From Neovahlkampfia damariscottae (taxonomy: Eukaryota; Heterolobosea; Selenaionea; Neovahlkampfiida; Neovahlkampfiidae): a DNA stretch of 64,000 nucleotides. Position numbers and translations under genes: made by a program. How positions within the stretch are numbered: the first letter of the stretch is position 1; the number at the start of each line of letters is the position of its first letter. This document shows positions 31,859 to 43,268 of the stretch, piece after piece. The stretch spans positions 62,001 to 126,000 of the forward strand of contig JABLTG010000014.1 in assembly GCA_016618085.1 (NCBI GenBank). The letters are read 5' to 3'. The notes below the pieces were generated by a model that saw only the letters and a program-made list of their open reading frames with translations, searched no databases and was not told the origin of the DNA.

Positions 31859-32600
31859 CTCCCCCGAATTTGACTTAAATATTTAACTTCTCAACTGGTT
31901 TTCTTTTTGTTCATTATTTCTTTGAATCTGAATCTTTTTTAACTTTCTTGGTTTGTTATCACTTTCTACTGTTCTTTAATTTTTTCTTTTTGAATAACTA
32001 CACTATCTGTGATTTTGTTTTCCGAGATTCTGAATCATCAAAAAGATATTTTGTTTCTTCACTGAAAGATCCTAGGTTTGATAAAGTTGATACGTGTGCA
32101 TCAAATGTTTTGATTTCTTTGGATTCATTTTCAACATCTACAATGATTGATCGATTAGCTTTTTTGTTGATTTCAATAACTTTGTATGGTCCAAAAAATC
32201 TTGGACGAAATTTGTTTCTAATGCCATTTCCTCTTGGTTGTACAAGGACTCTGCCACCGACTTTGACTCTTGATATGAGGTATTTCTTATATAAAGTACT
32301 TTTAACATTATTTCTTTGATCAATTTTAGCTTGAATAATAGCAGGAATAACATGGATTCTTATGAATTTGTTTCTCTTCATGATAAGATCATATTGTTCT
32401 TTAAGATCTTTTTCAGTTAAATTTTTGAATTTGAATTCTGGAGCATGAAAATTATAATTATGTTTTAAACTAAATGGAGTTGAATTTGTTTCAGTTAATG
32501 AGTTCAAATATGAACAAATAAAAAGTGTAATAAAATTAAGATTAGCATTCAAAGGTAAACAAGTAAAATCAGCTTTTGAAAAGATTGAATTTACAAATAA
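31859..32600 (-). mobile_element. Truncated retroelement: integrase C-terminal part and polypurine tract
   Basis: The minus-strand frame to a stop at 31998 holds an integrase C-terminal region of the Ty3/gypsy class: a STPFSLKHNYNFH block (compare sPFeLvyG), a long helix (LKEQYDLIMKRNKFIRIHV), then KVGGRVLVQPRG, RFFGPYKVIEINKK and IIVDVENESKEIKTFDAHVS, matching the SH3-like chromatin-targeting fold of integrases. Upstream catalytic integrase, RNase H, RT and gag are absent. The polypurine tract (GGGGGAG on the minus strand, near 31859-31866) sits next to the LTR. This is a 5'-deleted remnant. The junction with host-like coding sequence is near 32600. Confidence 0.65.
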
Positions 32601-33060
32601 AATATAAATTCTTTGAAATATTAAGATTTTGAATCTCAAACTCCTGAACTTCATTTTTGGATCTGTCAAAATCATCCAGTTTTGTAATTCTACTTTTTGT
32701 TTCTTTGTTATTAAACCTGACTCTTCGTCTTCATTTCCAATTCTTCAATTTTGTTGTTGTTTGCATGTATTCAAGCTGTTGCTGACTTGTCTCAAACATG
32801 ACAATGGTTATAAAATTACCTTAATTGAAAAAATTCATCCATCTTAGTTCGAATTGACTCTTCTGTTGAAAATGAAACTCTTTTTTCTTCTTTGATTTTT
32901 TTCCTTGTTGAATGATTTTTTGTTGTTTTGGTTTTCTTTAGCAATTCTCTTTGAGGTATGTTGTGGAATTTTCTGGTGTGATTGAAATTGTTGACTGAAA
33001 AGTGCTCTTCAAAAGCTTCATCAAAATTCGAGAGATCATCATTTCCAAAAGAAAGTTTTG
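32600..33060 (-). pseudogene. Broken coding region next to the retroelement
   Basis: The minus strand reads like coding sequence without a usable start: SKLSFGNDDLSNFDEAFEEH, HNIPQRELLKKTKTTKN, KEEKRVSFSTEESIRTKMDE. After a probable 29-nt intron (GTAATT...TTTGAG) it continues QVSNSLNTCKQQQN, meets a TGA, then RIGNEDEESGLITKKQKVEL and runs into the frame that becomes the integrase remnant. No ATG lies between the CCAAT boxes at 33065-33095 and the first residues. It looks like a host gene truncated or fused by the element; the family is not recognised. Confidence 0.4.
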
Positions 33061-33209
33061 AAATGATTGGTCAAATGTTACAAGCCAATCAACTTCAAAT
33101 TCCTTTCAAACATCAACAGGTAGTTGCTATATTTTAAAAATTCAAAGTTCTTGAGCCCAGAAATATATCATTTTTTTTACTTTTTTTTATCCAATTAGAC
33201 GTTCTACTC
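33061..33209. promoter_or_regulatory. Divergent promoter region with three CCAAT/ATTGG boxes
   Basis: Contains ATTGG (within TGATTGGTCA) at about 33069, CCAAT (AGCCAATCAAC) at about 33087 and CCAAT (ATCCAATTAG) at 33191. The last is 15 nt before the globin ATG; the first two face the broken minus-strand gene. Confidence 0.4.
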
Positions 33210-33703
33210 ATGAGTATCAACTCAAACCTCATCAAAGAAACTTGGATAAACCTTTCAACATCGTCACCAATAAATAATGTCCCACCTTTAGTTGCTTTTT
33301 CAGCCACATTCTATAACACTCTCTTCCAAGAACATCCAGAATACAAAAAAAAATTTTTCAGTGAAACAGATATGGCTGTAAGAAAATTGAAATTCAATTT
33401 AATTATTTTCCATAGGAACAAGGCAAGAAATTGGTCAAAATTCTCGGAGTAGCAGTGAAATCTTGTGATCGAATCGAAGAACTAATTGATCCTTTATCTA
33501 AATTGGGTGAAAGACATGCGATGTACGGTGTACTTGAAGAAGATGAATATATGCATGTTGGACAATCTCTTTTGTTTGCCTTAGAAACTCATTTGGGCGA
33601 ATTTTGGACAAAAGAAGTCGAAGAAGCATGGACAAACACTTACGTCGCTCTTAGTAAAGTAATGATTGAAGCTACAAAAAAATATCTGGAAAAAAATAAA
33701 TAA
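33210..33703 (+). CDS. Single-domain globin
   Basis: 151 aa haem protein of the neuroglobin/flavohaemoglobin-like 3-over-3 class. Exon 1 ends KKKFFSETDMA; the 38-nt intron 33378-33415 joins it to EQGKKLVKILGVAVKS. The proximal His is in LSKLGERHAMYGV, and the F-G-H region reads YMHVGQSLLFALETHLGEFW, then EEAWTNTYVALSKVM. The distal position after TDM.EQ.KKL probably offers Gln. No reductase domain follows, so it could serve oxygen sensing or NO dioxygenation with a separate reductase. CCAAT at 33191, 15 nt upstream. Confidence 0.85.
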
Positions 33704-33801
33704 ATTTTTTCTGTTGTTGTTTTTGGCAAATTTGTTCCAATTTGGCGAAAAAAACTCCAATAACTTCCAACTTGTTTGATTGGACCAACACAACACTTCG
33801 A

Positions 33802-35186
33802 ATGTTTACCAAACCGTTTCAAAAAAATTTAGCCGAAAAATTTAAAAAACTCTATAGTACAGCTCAAGGTACCTTTCATGTAAGCAAACAGAAACAACTA
33901 AAATATACTTTAAAGTACAAAGACTTGGTTATTGAAAAAACAGCGAACTTAAAACCAAAACCAGATTTAAATGAACCTTTACTTTTTGGTGCAAAGTCTA
34001 CAGATTACGTAAATCATTATTTCATACTTATTCGTTCATAGATGTTCGTTTTTTTTTTTAATTGAAAAATAAGGTTTGAATGCGACTGGAATATTAAGTC
34101 CGGATGGGATAAACCAAAAATTGTTCCATATCACAATTTATCTTTAGCACCTAGTGTTTCTTCATTACATTACGCTCTTCAATGTTTTGAAGGTCTTAAA
34201 AGTCATAGAAACCTTGATGGCAAAGACGAAGTTTATTTATTTCGTCCAGAATTGAACGCAGCTCGTTTTTCAACATCTTGTGAAAGGATAGCTCTTCCAG
34301 TAAGTTTTTTTTTTCATTTTTAAAATAATTTTTAAGACTTTTGATGAACAACAATTCGTTAAATGTTTAGCAGCTTTGATTAACGTTGAAAGAGATTGGG
34401 TTCCAGAAAAAGAAGGATTTAGTTTATATATTCGTCCAACCATGATCAGTACAACAGTAAGAAAAGACTTTTAAAATTATTTAAACTGTTTACAGACAAC
34501 ATTAGGTGTTGCTGCTCCTTCAGATGCAAAAATGTTCATAATTGTATCTCCTGTTGGTCCTTATTTTTCAAAGGGATTTCATCCTGTTTCTTTATATGCA
34601 TCAGAAAAATATGTTCGTGCTTTTCCAGGTAAACATATTTCAAATAGTTTTTTTTTAATTTAAAGGTGGTACTGGTCAATATAAAGTTGGATCAAATTAT
34701 GCAGGTGGAATATTCCCACAAAAATCAGTCAAAGAAAAAGGTTATGATCAAATTTTATGGTTATATGGAGAACAAAATTATGTTACTGAAGTAGGTACAA
34801 TGAATATGTTCTTTCAGATAATTAATGATGAAGGTAATAATGAACTGATTACAGCTCCACTTACAGATGGAACAATTTTACCTGGTGTGACTCGTCAAAC
34901 CATTCTTGAACTTTCACATTTATGGGGTGTAAAATCAACAGAAAAACAATACACAATTGATGATATTATTAAATACTCAGAAGAAGGAAGAATAATTGAA
35001 GCATTTGGATCAGGAACAGCAGCTATCATTTCACCAGTTGATTTGATTCATTATAGAGGAAAAGATATTAAAATTCCATGTGGAACAGAAGGAAGTTTAT
35101 CTAAAAAATTATTAGATTACATTTTGAACATTCAACACGGTAAAATTCAAAGTAAATATGTTAGAACAGTTAGATCATATTTGTAA
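33802..35186 (+). CDS. Branched-chain amino acid aminotransferase (BCAT)
   Basis: PLP enzyme that transaminates Leu, Ile and Val. Basic N-terminus (MFTKPFQKNLAEKFKKLYST) suits mitochondrial import. Blocks: LNEPLLFGAKSTDYMFECDW, KIVPYHNLSLAPSVSSLHYA, LQCFEGLKSHRN, RPTMISTTTTLGV, VSPVGPYFSKG, GGTGQYKVGSNYAGG (PLP Lys), QILWLYGEQNYVTEVGTMN, ILPGVTRQTILEL and FGSGTAAIISPV. Introns 34009-34041, 34044-34073, 34300-34336, 34457-34495, 34629-34665. The first two flank a 2-nt exon needed to encode the Met of TDYM. ATTGG at 33779 is 19 nt before the ATG. Works in the same leucine pathway as the biotin carboxylase at 20 kb. Confidence 0.92.
34042..34043 (+). other. Two-nucleotide microexon in BCAT
   Basis: Between a 33-nt GT-AG intron (34009-34041) and a 30-nt GT-AG intron (34044-34073) lie just the bases AT. 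Together with G34074 they form the ATG codon of the conserved motif T-D-(Y/H)-M. Removing one 65-nt intron instead gives a stop two codons later. A 5' site further upstream (GCAAA/GTCTAC) keeps the frame but deletes STDYM. Confidence 0.7.
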
Positions 35187-35209
35187 AAGAAGAAGAATAA
35201 AGTTTAATT

Positions 35210-38200
35210 TTACCAAAAAGCACACCAACCAATGTAACATTGACATAAATTTGAATGAGAAGTTGCTGATTCAATTAATCTATTCACTTGTTCTGGTACA
35301 TTTAAACTTGTGTTAATATCAAAATCTCTTCCATTCAATTTATGTTGAATTCTTTCAATAACTGAAACAGCTTTTTGATTTAAAACAGTAGGTGCAATAG
35401 TATCTTCATCATTTAATTTTCTGTATTCTTTTTCTTTAACAGATCTTGATGGTTTTTTATCTTTTTCACTTTCATTATCACTTGCATCACCTGAAATGGA
35501 AACACCAGATGATTTTCTTGATCCAATTTCAACTTTTTCATCAACAAATAAACGCCAATTAATTAATGGATCATGAACAAAAGCTTCAAGCATTGCCATC
35601 ACTGATTCTTTGTGTTGTCTTAAAACATTCATTACAGACTCACAAGTGGATCTGTATGAACCTTCAATTCCTGATACTTCCATTGCGTTCACCAACATAC
35701 GTGTAAGTCTGAAAGGAATACGTTCTGGATATTTATCACGAAGCATTGCAACTTCAAAACAATCACCAAAATCAATATGAACAACTTTTCCAGTATATTT
35801 CTCCAACATTAAGTTACTAGGATGTCTATCTCCTAATCCTAAAATGTGGCCAACCATTGACATTACTGCTAATGATCTTGTATAGTTTGTTCTTCTTTCC
35901 AACCAAATTTCTGAATTTCTTGATTTTAACCATAGTACTTTATATAAATCTTGTCCTGTTGTATTTTCAAGTGCATGTTCAAATACTTCAATTTTTTGAA
36001 TTAAATTTAAATTATCATATTCTGGAGCCATTTGAACCATTAATCTATGTTCAATATTCAAGAGAATATTTCTAGATTCACGATATTCTTTAATTAAAAC
36101 ATGAAGAGTATCAGTATTATTTACCCAACCAATCAAACCAGCATTTGAAGATAGTGGAATAACTGCATATCTTGTAATTTCTAAATCTCTTTTACTTGTA
36201 TCTTCATCATTTTTTAATAAAGTATTAACAAGTCCAAATAATTGCATAACTCTTTCATCTTGTCTTAAATCTTCATGTCCTTTTAATAAGAATGAATATT
36301 CAATTCCATCTGAACCATAGATTTTTAATTTTCTTGGTCTTTGTTTTGAAGTTAATACTTTTAATTGTGGTGAAAATCCATGTATTTTAATAATTTGATC
36401 ACTACCAGGTCTATAAGTACCAGGTAATGCTAAACTTAAATCTTTTGAATCTAATAATTTTGGTGAAACATATTGTAATTCTAATGTTAACATTTGTGCT
36501 AATTGTTTTGAAATTCTTCTAAAAACATGATAATATAAATCCCATGCTTGTGTTAAATTTGTTTCTTTTTTATCTTTTTGATATTTTTTACACCATTCCC
36601 ATGCTTCTTGTAAATCTCTACCAAATGCTTGTTGAAATGCAATTTCACTTAAAGTACTTGTTTTTTCAATCATTTCATGAAGTGGTTCTAATATTTTAAT
36701 CATACCTTTAATATCATGTTCACCAAAATATAATCTACTAGCTTCTTCTAATGCTTCATGCCATAATTCAATCCATAAAATTGCAACTCTAATTAATTCT
36801 TGACTTACAATTAATGCTTGATCAACTAATGTTGGTGAATGAGTTCTTAATTGACCAACCATTGTTTCTGCTGCTTCTTTTCTCATTTTTGATTGACTTT
36901 TTGTTGAAACAACTAATGGATAAATTAATGCTTGTGGATGAACATGTCCAATTTTTGTTAATAAATCATGAATTAATCTTCTAATTGTTTCAGAAGGAGA
37001 ATGAATTCTAGCAATTAATTGTGGTATAACTTGTAACCATGTATCAATATTAACTGTATTAAATCCATCAATTAAAGCTTTTTCAACTTTTTTTGAATCA
37101 CCATATTGAAACCATAATGTTAATAATCTTAAAATATCTTGTTGTGAATTTCTTGTTTCAGAAGATAAACTAATGGATTTGAAATATCCATTCACTGCAC
37201 TACAAAGATAAGGTACAATATCTTTTTGTGATTTTTCATAATATTGAACAATTTCAGAATTCATAAAAGCAAAAGAATGCCATGCTTTTGACCATTCTTT
37301 ATCATAAATGGTTGAAGTTTTAAAATTATTTAAAATAATTGGTATATTTTCTTCATTTAAAACATTATCATCTAATTCATATTGCCAATTACCAAGTGCT
37401 AAAAATACACGTGCTAATAATGAATTATCTTTAGTTTGAACAGTTTCAGAAAAATCACAAAGTAATTCTAAACTTTCTTTAATTTTTCCAGAATCATGAA
37501 CATGTCTAATAAATTCATATTCAACTGTTGGATTAGTTCCTTCTCTACAAGCACCTAAAGATATTAATGTCTTTTCTGATAATTGTAATTTATTTGATTT
37601 TCTACAAAGTGTAGCAAATTTTAACCAATCATCAATTTGTTCTTCTGGGTTCAAAACTAAAGATCTGATTGCTAATACAGTTTGCCAATGTTCAAGATTT
37701 CTTTGTAATCCACTTAATCTATCTTTCCATGTTTGTTTAATTAAATTTCTTTTTGAAGGATTTGTTTTATATTCAATCACTTCTTCTAATTCACTTAATT
37801 GTTGTGCTTTTACAATTGTATCATATGCTCTTGTATAAGATTCACTTACAAGTGCACTCAATTCAGAATCTAATGTCTTTCTAGTTTTATCAATAAATGA
37901 ATGAGCTTTATCAAAATCATCTTCATTGATTGAAATTAAAACATTAAAATAAGAAGTTTCAAAATTTTCATCTGGTAAAATTTTAACACATTCTTTCATA
38001 AATTTCCATTCAAGTAAATTCCAAGCTGCAGATGCTCCCATTGGTGCAATTCCAATTTTAGTTGAATTATCATCAATACATCTATTCCATGTTTCAAGAC
38101 ATAAATCATATAATTTTTGCCATTCACCTAATGCTTTTAAACATCTCATTCTACCTTGTGTAAGTTGAATTGAATATGGATCTAATTGTTGTTTTTTATC

Positions 38201-41200
38201 ATAAACATCATAGGCATCTTCCCATCTTTGTAATTTTTCATACCAAGACTCTTTTAATTCAATATTATGATATTTTTGAGCATAAACTAATAAACCTACA
38301 GCTGCTTCATGTTGTCCTAATTGATTATTAATAGTGATCAAATCTTCAATTTTTAATTGTGGATCATCTTGAAATTCAATTTCGAAATGATGAAGTGCTT
38401 TAGCATAGGCTTGTGCTTGTCCAGCTAATGAACCTAATGTACTAATTGGAATTGGTAATGGTTTATCATCATGTTCCATAAATTCAGCAAGATTTAATAA
38501 AGTTGATAAAACTTCAGGTGGTAAATTTGGATTGGATAAAGCAAAGAATAATGATCTAACCAATTCAGATTGTGCTTTATCATCAAGTTCAAACCAACAA
38601 GATACAAATCCTGCATTAAATAATTCTCTTGCTAATGGATGATAAATTTGACCAACTTGTTTACATGCTCTTAAAGCAGGTGAAGGAGATTCTCTTAAAA
38701 GTTCAACTGAAAAACCTCTAATCCATTCAATCCAATCTTCTTTTGTACTTCTTTGACTTGCTTCCCATGATTTTTTTAAGTTTAATTGATTAATTGCAAC
38801 TCTTCTAACTTCAACTGGTTCTTCTTGAATATCAATTTTATCTGTATCATATTCATCATCATTTTCTTCACCAATTCCTTTAATATCATCAATTTCTGGA
38901 AGTGCATTATTTAATAGTTTTGAAATTAATAATTCATAATCTTGATGTTGTACTTTTACAGCAGAACTAACCATTGGTATAAAAATAGCATAATCATATC
39001 TCATTTTTTTAACAAAAATACATAAAGTATCAAATATCGTTTTTTTTATACTTGGATCAGAATTCTTTAAAATTCTAACTAAAGGATGAATAATTCTTCC
39101 TGAATATTCTGATAAATTCAAAATATTACATAATTTTCCAAGAGTTCTTAAAGCATCAATTCTAATATCATTTGAATTTGTTGTTTCAATAACTCTGATA
39201 ATAGAAGGTATAACTAAATAAAGATAATCTTCTAAATGTCTTCCAAAAATGATTAAAGATTCTAATACTTTTTTTGAAATATTTGGTTCAGATTCAATTG
39301 TATTTTTTGTTAATACAGCTAATATTTGTGGTATAACATCAGAAAGATATTTTTTAAATTCTTCATTCAATGCACGACAAATTTCTTCTTCTAAAATGAT
39401 AATTTGAATTTTGTAATTCTTTGGCCAAAATTCTTGAATTAAAACAAATATTTCATCAATATAATTTTTTATATGACCTCTAACAGTTTGAACTAATTGA
39501 CTTAATTGTTGAAATAATGTATTTCTCATTGAAGGTTCACATGTTCTAATTAATGAAACAAATGGTGGAACAATTTGTGGAAGAAATGGAACACATTTTA
39601 ATCCTAATGATGTAAATATAAAAGTAACTGATTGAATAACTTGTCCATGAAGTGTTGATAATGATGAATCTTTTAAAATTTTCATTAATGAGTTAATAGC
39701 AACAGTTGGAAAGAAATCTTCATTTGAAGGTCCAGTTGGAATATCAATTTGATCTGATGATGAAGATGAAGATGATTTTTCTTTTTCAAAATTTGAAAGA
39801 ATATTCTTGTATTTATAAGGATCAATAGCTCCAATAATTCCAAGTACTTTCATTACTTCTTGTCTTGTTGACCAATCTTCTTCTGATTTTAAAGTTGAAA
39901 GTAATAAAGAAAGTAGTTTTGGATATTTAATATAAGGTGTAATAACATATCCTGTACTTTGAACAAGCATTCCTAATGTTCTAACAGCAACTTCACGTTT
40001 AATTGGTGAACTTTGATCTTGAAGCATTTCTAAAATTAAAGGTACTAATTGTTCCATAAATTTCATCATTGGTGTTCCACCAACAATTGCTAATTTACCA
40101 GTTGTATCCATGACACATGCACTAACAGTTGGATTTGGATCAGATATCTTTGTAACTAAAACCTTTAAAATACTTGGTACATATGGTTTAATTAATCTAG
40201 GAGCAGCTGCTATTAATTTACCAAGCATTCGAGCACTTTCTTCTTTATTTCTTGTATCTTCAGAAAATTCAAGTTCAGTTAATAATTGAATTAAAGTCTT
40301 TCTTAAAGCTGGTAAAACAAAAGCAGGATTTCTTGTTGATAATCTACCAATGATTGACATTGCAACTTCACGTATTTCAAATATTTCATCATTCATTGCG
40401 ATGAATAATAATCTTAAATTATCAGAAAGTGCTAAATATTGATCAAATCTTTCATCAAGTGAATTTAAAACTGTTAATCTAATACTTGGGTCTGAATCTG
40501 TAATACAAACTGTAATTAATTTTTCTAAAACTTCATTGACAAATAATCTTTTTCCATTTTTTGGAATCAGAAGTTTACAACAACTTCGAATTGCTTCTTT
40601 ACGAATTGGTCCACTTGGACTATCTAAATATTTAACAACACAATCTGCAGCAAAATCTGATAAATTATGACCTTTAAAATTAAATGACCAAAGTGTAATC
40701 AATGCTAAAACAGTTGAATCATGATTAATTTCAAAATTTGATAAACTCTTTGATAATGAAGTGAATGGTGCTTTTGCTAAAATATAACTAATAAGATCTA
40801 AAAGTTTTTCTTGAACTGGTTGTAAAAGACCTGGAATTGAAATGACAATTTCATCTAATGCTTTGGTTAAAGTTGTTGAAAGACCTCCAATAAACATTTT
40901 ATCTAACAGTGGTTTGATATTGTCTTCTTCTTTTGGTCCAGAAACAGTTGCAACTTTTGCTAAACATTCTAATGCTGCAGGTTCAAAAGGTCTATTTCTG
41001 CTTGGAGTAATTCCATCTTCTTCAATGACTGTTAAGATTCTTTTTAATGTTGAACTTGAAATTGAACCCACACGCAAAGCTAATTCTCCTAAAGATTGAA
41101 ATGCGATATTATTATATGCGCTTGTTTTAACAACAGAAAATAAAATTCCAAAAGCACGTTCCAAATATTTCTTTTCTTCAAATTTCTTTGAATTAAATTT

Positions 41201-42160
41201 TGCAAATTGTGGAATTAAACGAATAACAGCTTTTTTTATGGAAGCATCTTTACTTGAAGCGAATTGAAATACTTTTTCACATGTTTCTTCAAAATATGGT
41301 TTCATAAATTGTCCTGTATTTCTTAAGAGTTCACCAATAACTAATAAAGCTCCATGAATTGATTCATTATTTTTCTTCATACAAGTTTTGACGTTATTTA
41401 ACATATCATGATACCACTCATGACGTCCATTGAAGTTACGTTCACTAACAAGTGCTAAAACAGCTCTTAAAGCTAAAATAGAAGCTTCTCTTGTTTCTAA
41501 ATTTGAATCTTTGATACCTTTCCAGATATGAATTAAAAATGAACTGACATGTGCATAAAATAAAGTTGGAGCATTTTCAGCAAGTTCTTTTAATACTAAT
41601 AAACCAGCATATCTTCTACCTTCATCTTTGTGTTTTTCTTTAAAACCTTCTAACCATTCTAATGCTCTTTTGCATTCAAATTCAACTAATTCAGCTGTTA
41701 AAGTTTTACTTGATGTTGTTGAACTCGCTTTTGCAAGTTTTCCAAGAGCTCTGGCAACAAGAGCAACAGTTGTTGAATCAGAATGATAGTTCGTTAAAGA
41801 GTTTCTTAAATAATTTGAGAATCTAGTAATTTTTCTAGGATCTTCATAATGTAAATCAATTAATTTTTCTAAAGATAAAATTCCAGTAATTCTTTCATTA
41901 ATTTCTTTTGAATTAATAAGTTCTTGTAAATTCTCCATTACGGATTCAATAAAAAATGAAAAAGATTCTCCTGAAAGTTCTTTAGTATTTTTTTCAACCT
42001 TTTTTTAATTTTTAAAGAGAAAATAAAAAATTACATAGTCATATAAAACTCCAATATTTTTAGACCTAACATTTTCTTTTTTATCTTTTAGACCTAAAAA
42101 AGTATTTTTGAGAATTGGATCAGTTGTTTTAACTGTCATGAGCAAAGATTTTGAACTCAT
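35210..42160 (-). CDS. TOR kinase (target of rapamycin, PIKK family)
   Basis: Master growth kinase, about 2304 aa (human mTOR 2549). Order: HEAT solenoid, FAT domain, FRB (AILWIELWHEALEEASRLYF, then NLTQAWDLYYHVFRRI), kinase (KIYGSDGIEYSFLLKGHEDL, GLGDRHPSNLM, HIDFGDCFEVAM), FATC (LNVPEQVNRLIES, CYIGWCAFW). The first 62 residues lie upstream of the obvious long frame: MSSKSLLMTVKTTDPILKNT, a 36-nt intron at 41999-42034, then VEKNTKELSGESFSFF leading into MENLQELINS. This matches the mTOR N-terminus (helix, then ...LVSS..NERKGGI...FANYLRNLL) and puts ATTGG at 42204, 44 nt from the ATG. FRB residues that contact rapamycin-FKBP12 (Ser in EEASR, Thr/Trp in LTQAW) are conserved, so sensitivity is plausible. 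It is one exon of 6.8 kb plus one small one, unlike its intron-rich neighbours. Confidence 0.97.
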
Positions 42161-42294
42161 AACAAAATACAACTACAGTTCAATGATAAAATACTGTGTG
42201 GAGATTGGTTAATTTTTGGTCAATCAGAGATAATTTATTTTATTGGAAAAAAAATAAAAATTTAAAAAAAAACAATAATTTATAACAAAATTTC

Positions 42295-42834
42295 TTAGCG
42301 GTGGCTTTGAATGAATAGTTCTAATGTTTCCTTTGAAGTATAAAGTTCAAAATTTAATGATTTTAAAATTCTATTTTCGGTTTGTAAAAAACATCGATAG
42401 TCTTCTACTTCTAATATTTCTGCGTATCTCTTTGTTGACCAGTAATTATCTTCGAGCATTTTACTGCTTAAAACGATGCAGCAAAGTAAATCTTCTTCGT
42501 ATTGTACAATATCTAGTTCTCCTATTATTTTGGTATATCTTTCAAAATAAAGTAAACCTAATAATAAACAGACAGGTTCACAGTCCAAGTTTTGAAATAC
42601 TCTTAATATTACATCTTGAAAATCAAACTCAACTTCGTCAACTAAATCTTCTTCAATAATTTCTAATGCACATCCATCCTGTTTAGCAATGTTCATGAAT
42701 ATTTTAAACAGAAAATTCAAAAATAATTGTGCATTGTCAGGCTCTTCTTTTTGAATTTCTTGGTTACTAGATGATGAGCATGAAGGTGAGTGAGTGTGCT
42801 TTGTTGGTTGATTATATTTGAGGAAACTCAACAT
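42295..42834 (-). CDS. Cyclin-box protein (PHO80/PCL-like)
   Basis: 179 aa intronless regulator, likely of a cyclin-dependent kinase. After a Ser/His-rich N-terminus, a cyclin fold reads DVILRVFQNLDCEPVCLLLG, LLYFERYTKIIGEL, CCIVLSSKMLEDNYWSTKRY, AEILEVEDYRCFLQTENRIL and SLNFELYTSKETLELFI. The SSKMLEDNYWSTKRYAEI block is the conserved fifth-helix region of PHO80-type cyclins. There is only one cyclin box. ATTGG at 42894 is 60 nt upstream. The partner CDK is not in the window. Confidence 0.8.
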   Translation of the reverse strand: MLSFLKYNQPTKHTHSPSCSSSSNQEIQKEEPDNAQLFLNFLFKIFMNIAKQDGCALEIIEEDLVDEVEFDFQDVILRVFQNLDCEPVCLLLGLLYFERYTKIIGELDIVQYEEDLLCCIVLSSKMLEDNYWSTKRYAEILEVEDYRCFLQTENRILKSLNFELYTSKETLELFIQSHR

Positions 42835-43268
42835 ACACCTTTCTCTGTTTTGTTTCTATTCTAATCTCCGAAAATACGTGTGGAACTGATTTTTATTGGT
42901 CTTTAAAATCCAACGTTGAAAATTAAACGTTCAAAAGTTTCGTTGGTCCAATCAAATCATTTTGGAAATGAACGGAAAAATTAATAATTTATTTTTAAAC
43001 TCGTTTGACTGAATTGTAGTCCGGTCATTTTGTCCACCAAATCCACTTTGACTAAAAATCGTTTCTCTACCCAAAACAAGTAAGTGTTTGGACCTTCCAA
43101 AACTGACAAAAAATCATTCCCACAGATTTGAATGTTGACTTAGAAATTGAATTTACCTTTAAAATTGAATCGGAGTTGTTATTTTATTTCATTGGACTAA
43201 CATCCCTAAATTCCGCCAATAAATGATTGTCGGTTATTCTAACCAATCACTTCAATTCCACACAAAAA
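42835..43268. promoter_or_regulatory. 434-bp divergent promoter region, cyclin/CGL
   Basis: Carries five or more CCAAT/ATTGG boxes: 42894 (TTATTGGTC), GTTGGTCCAATCA near 42943-42955, ATTGGAC near 43191, CCAAT at about 43217, and CCAATC at 43243, which is 22 nt before the aminotransferase-fold gene. AACGTT occurs twice near 42915-42930. No coding frame with gene-like composition is visible between 42960 and 43190. Confidence 0.4.

Noticed and set aside
32700-32760. Second selenoprotein (in-frame TGA in KQQQN-TGA-RIG)
   Set aside because: No conserved context, no SECIS-like hairpin noticed, and the region is decayed.
41939-42294. Separate 51-aa gene starting at 42160
   Set aside because: A 36-nt intron joins it in frame to TOR and the residues match the TOR N-terminus.
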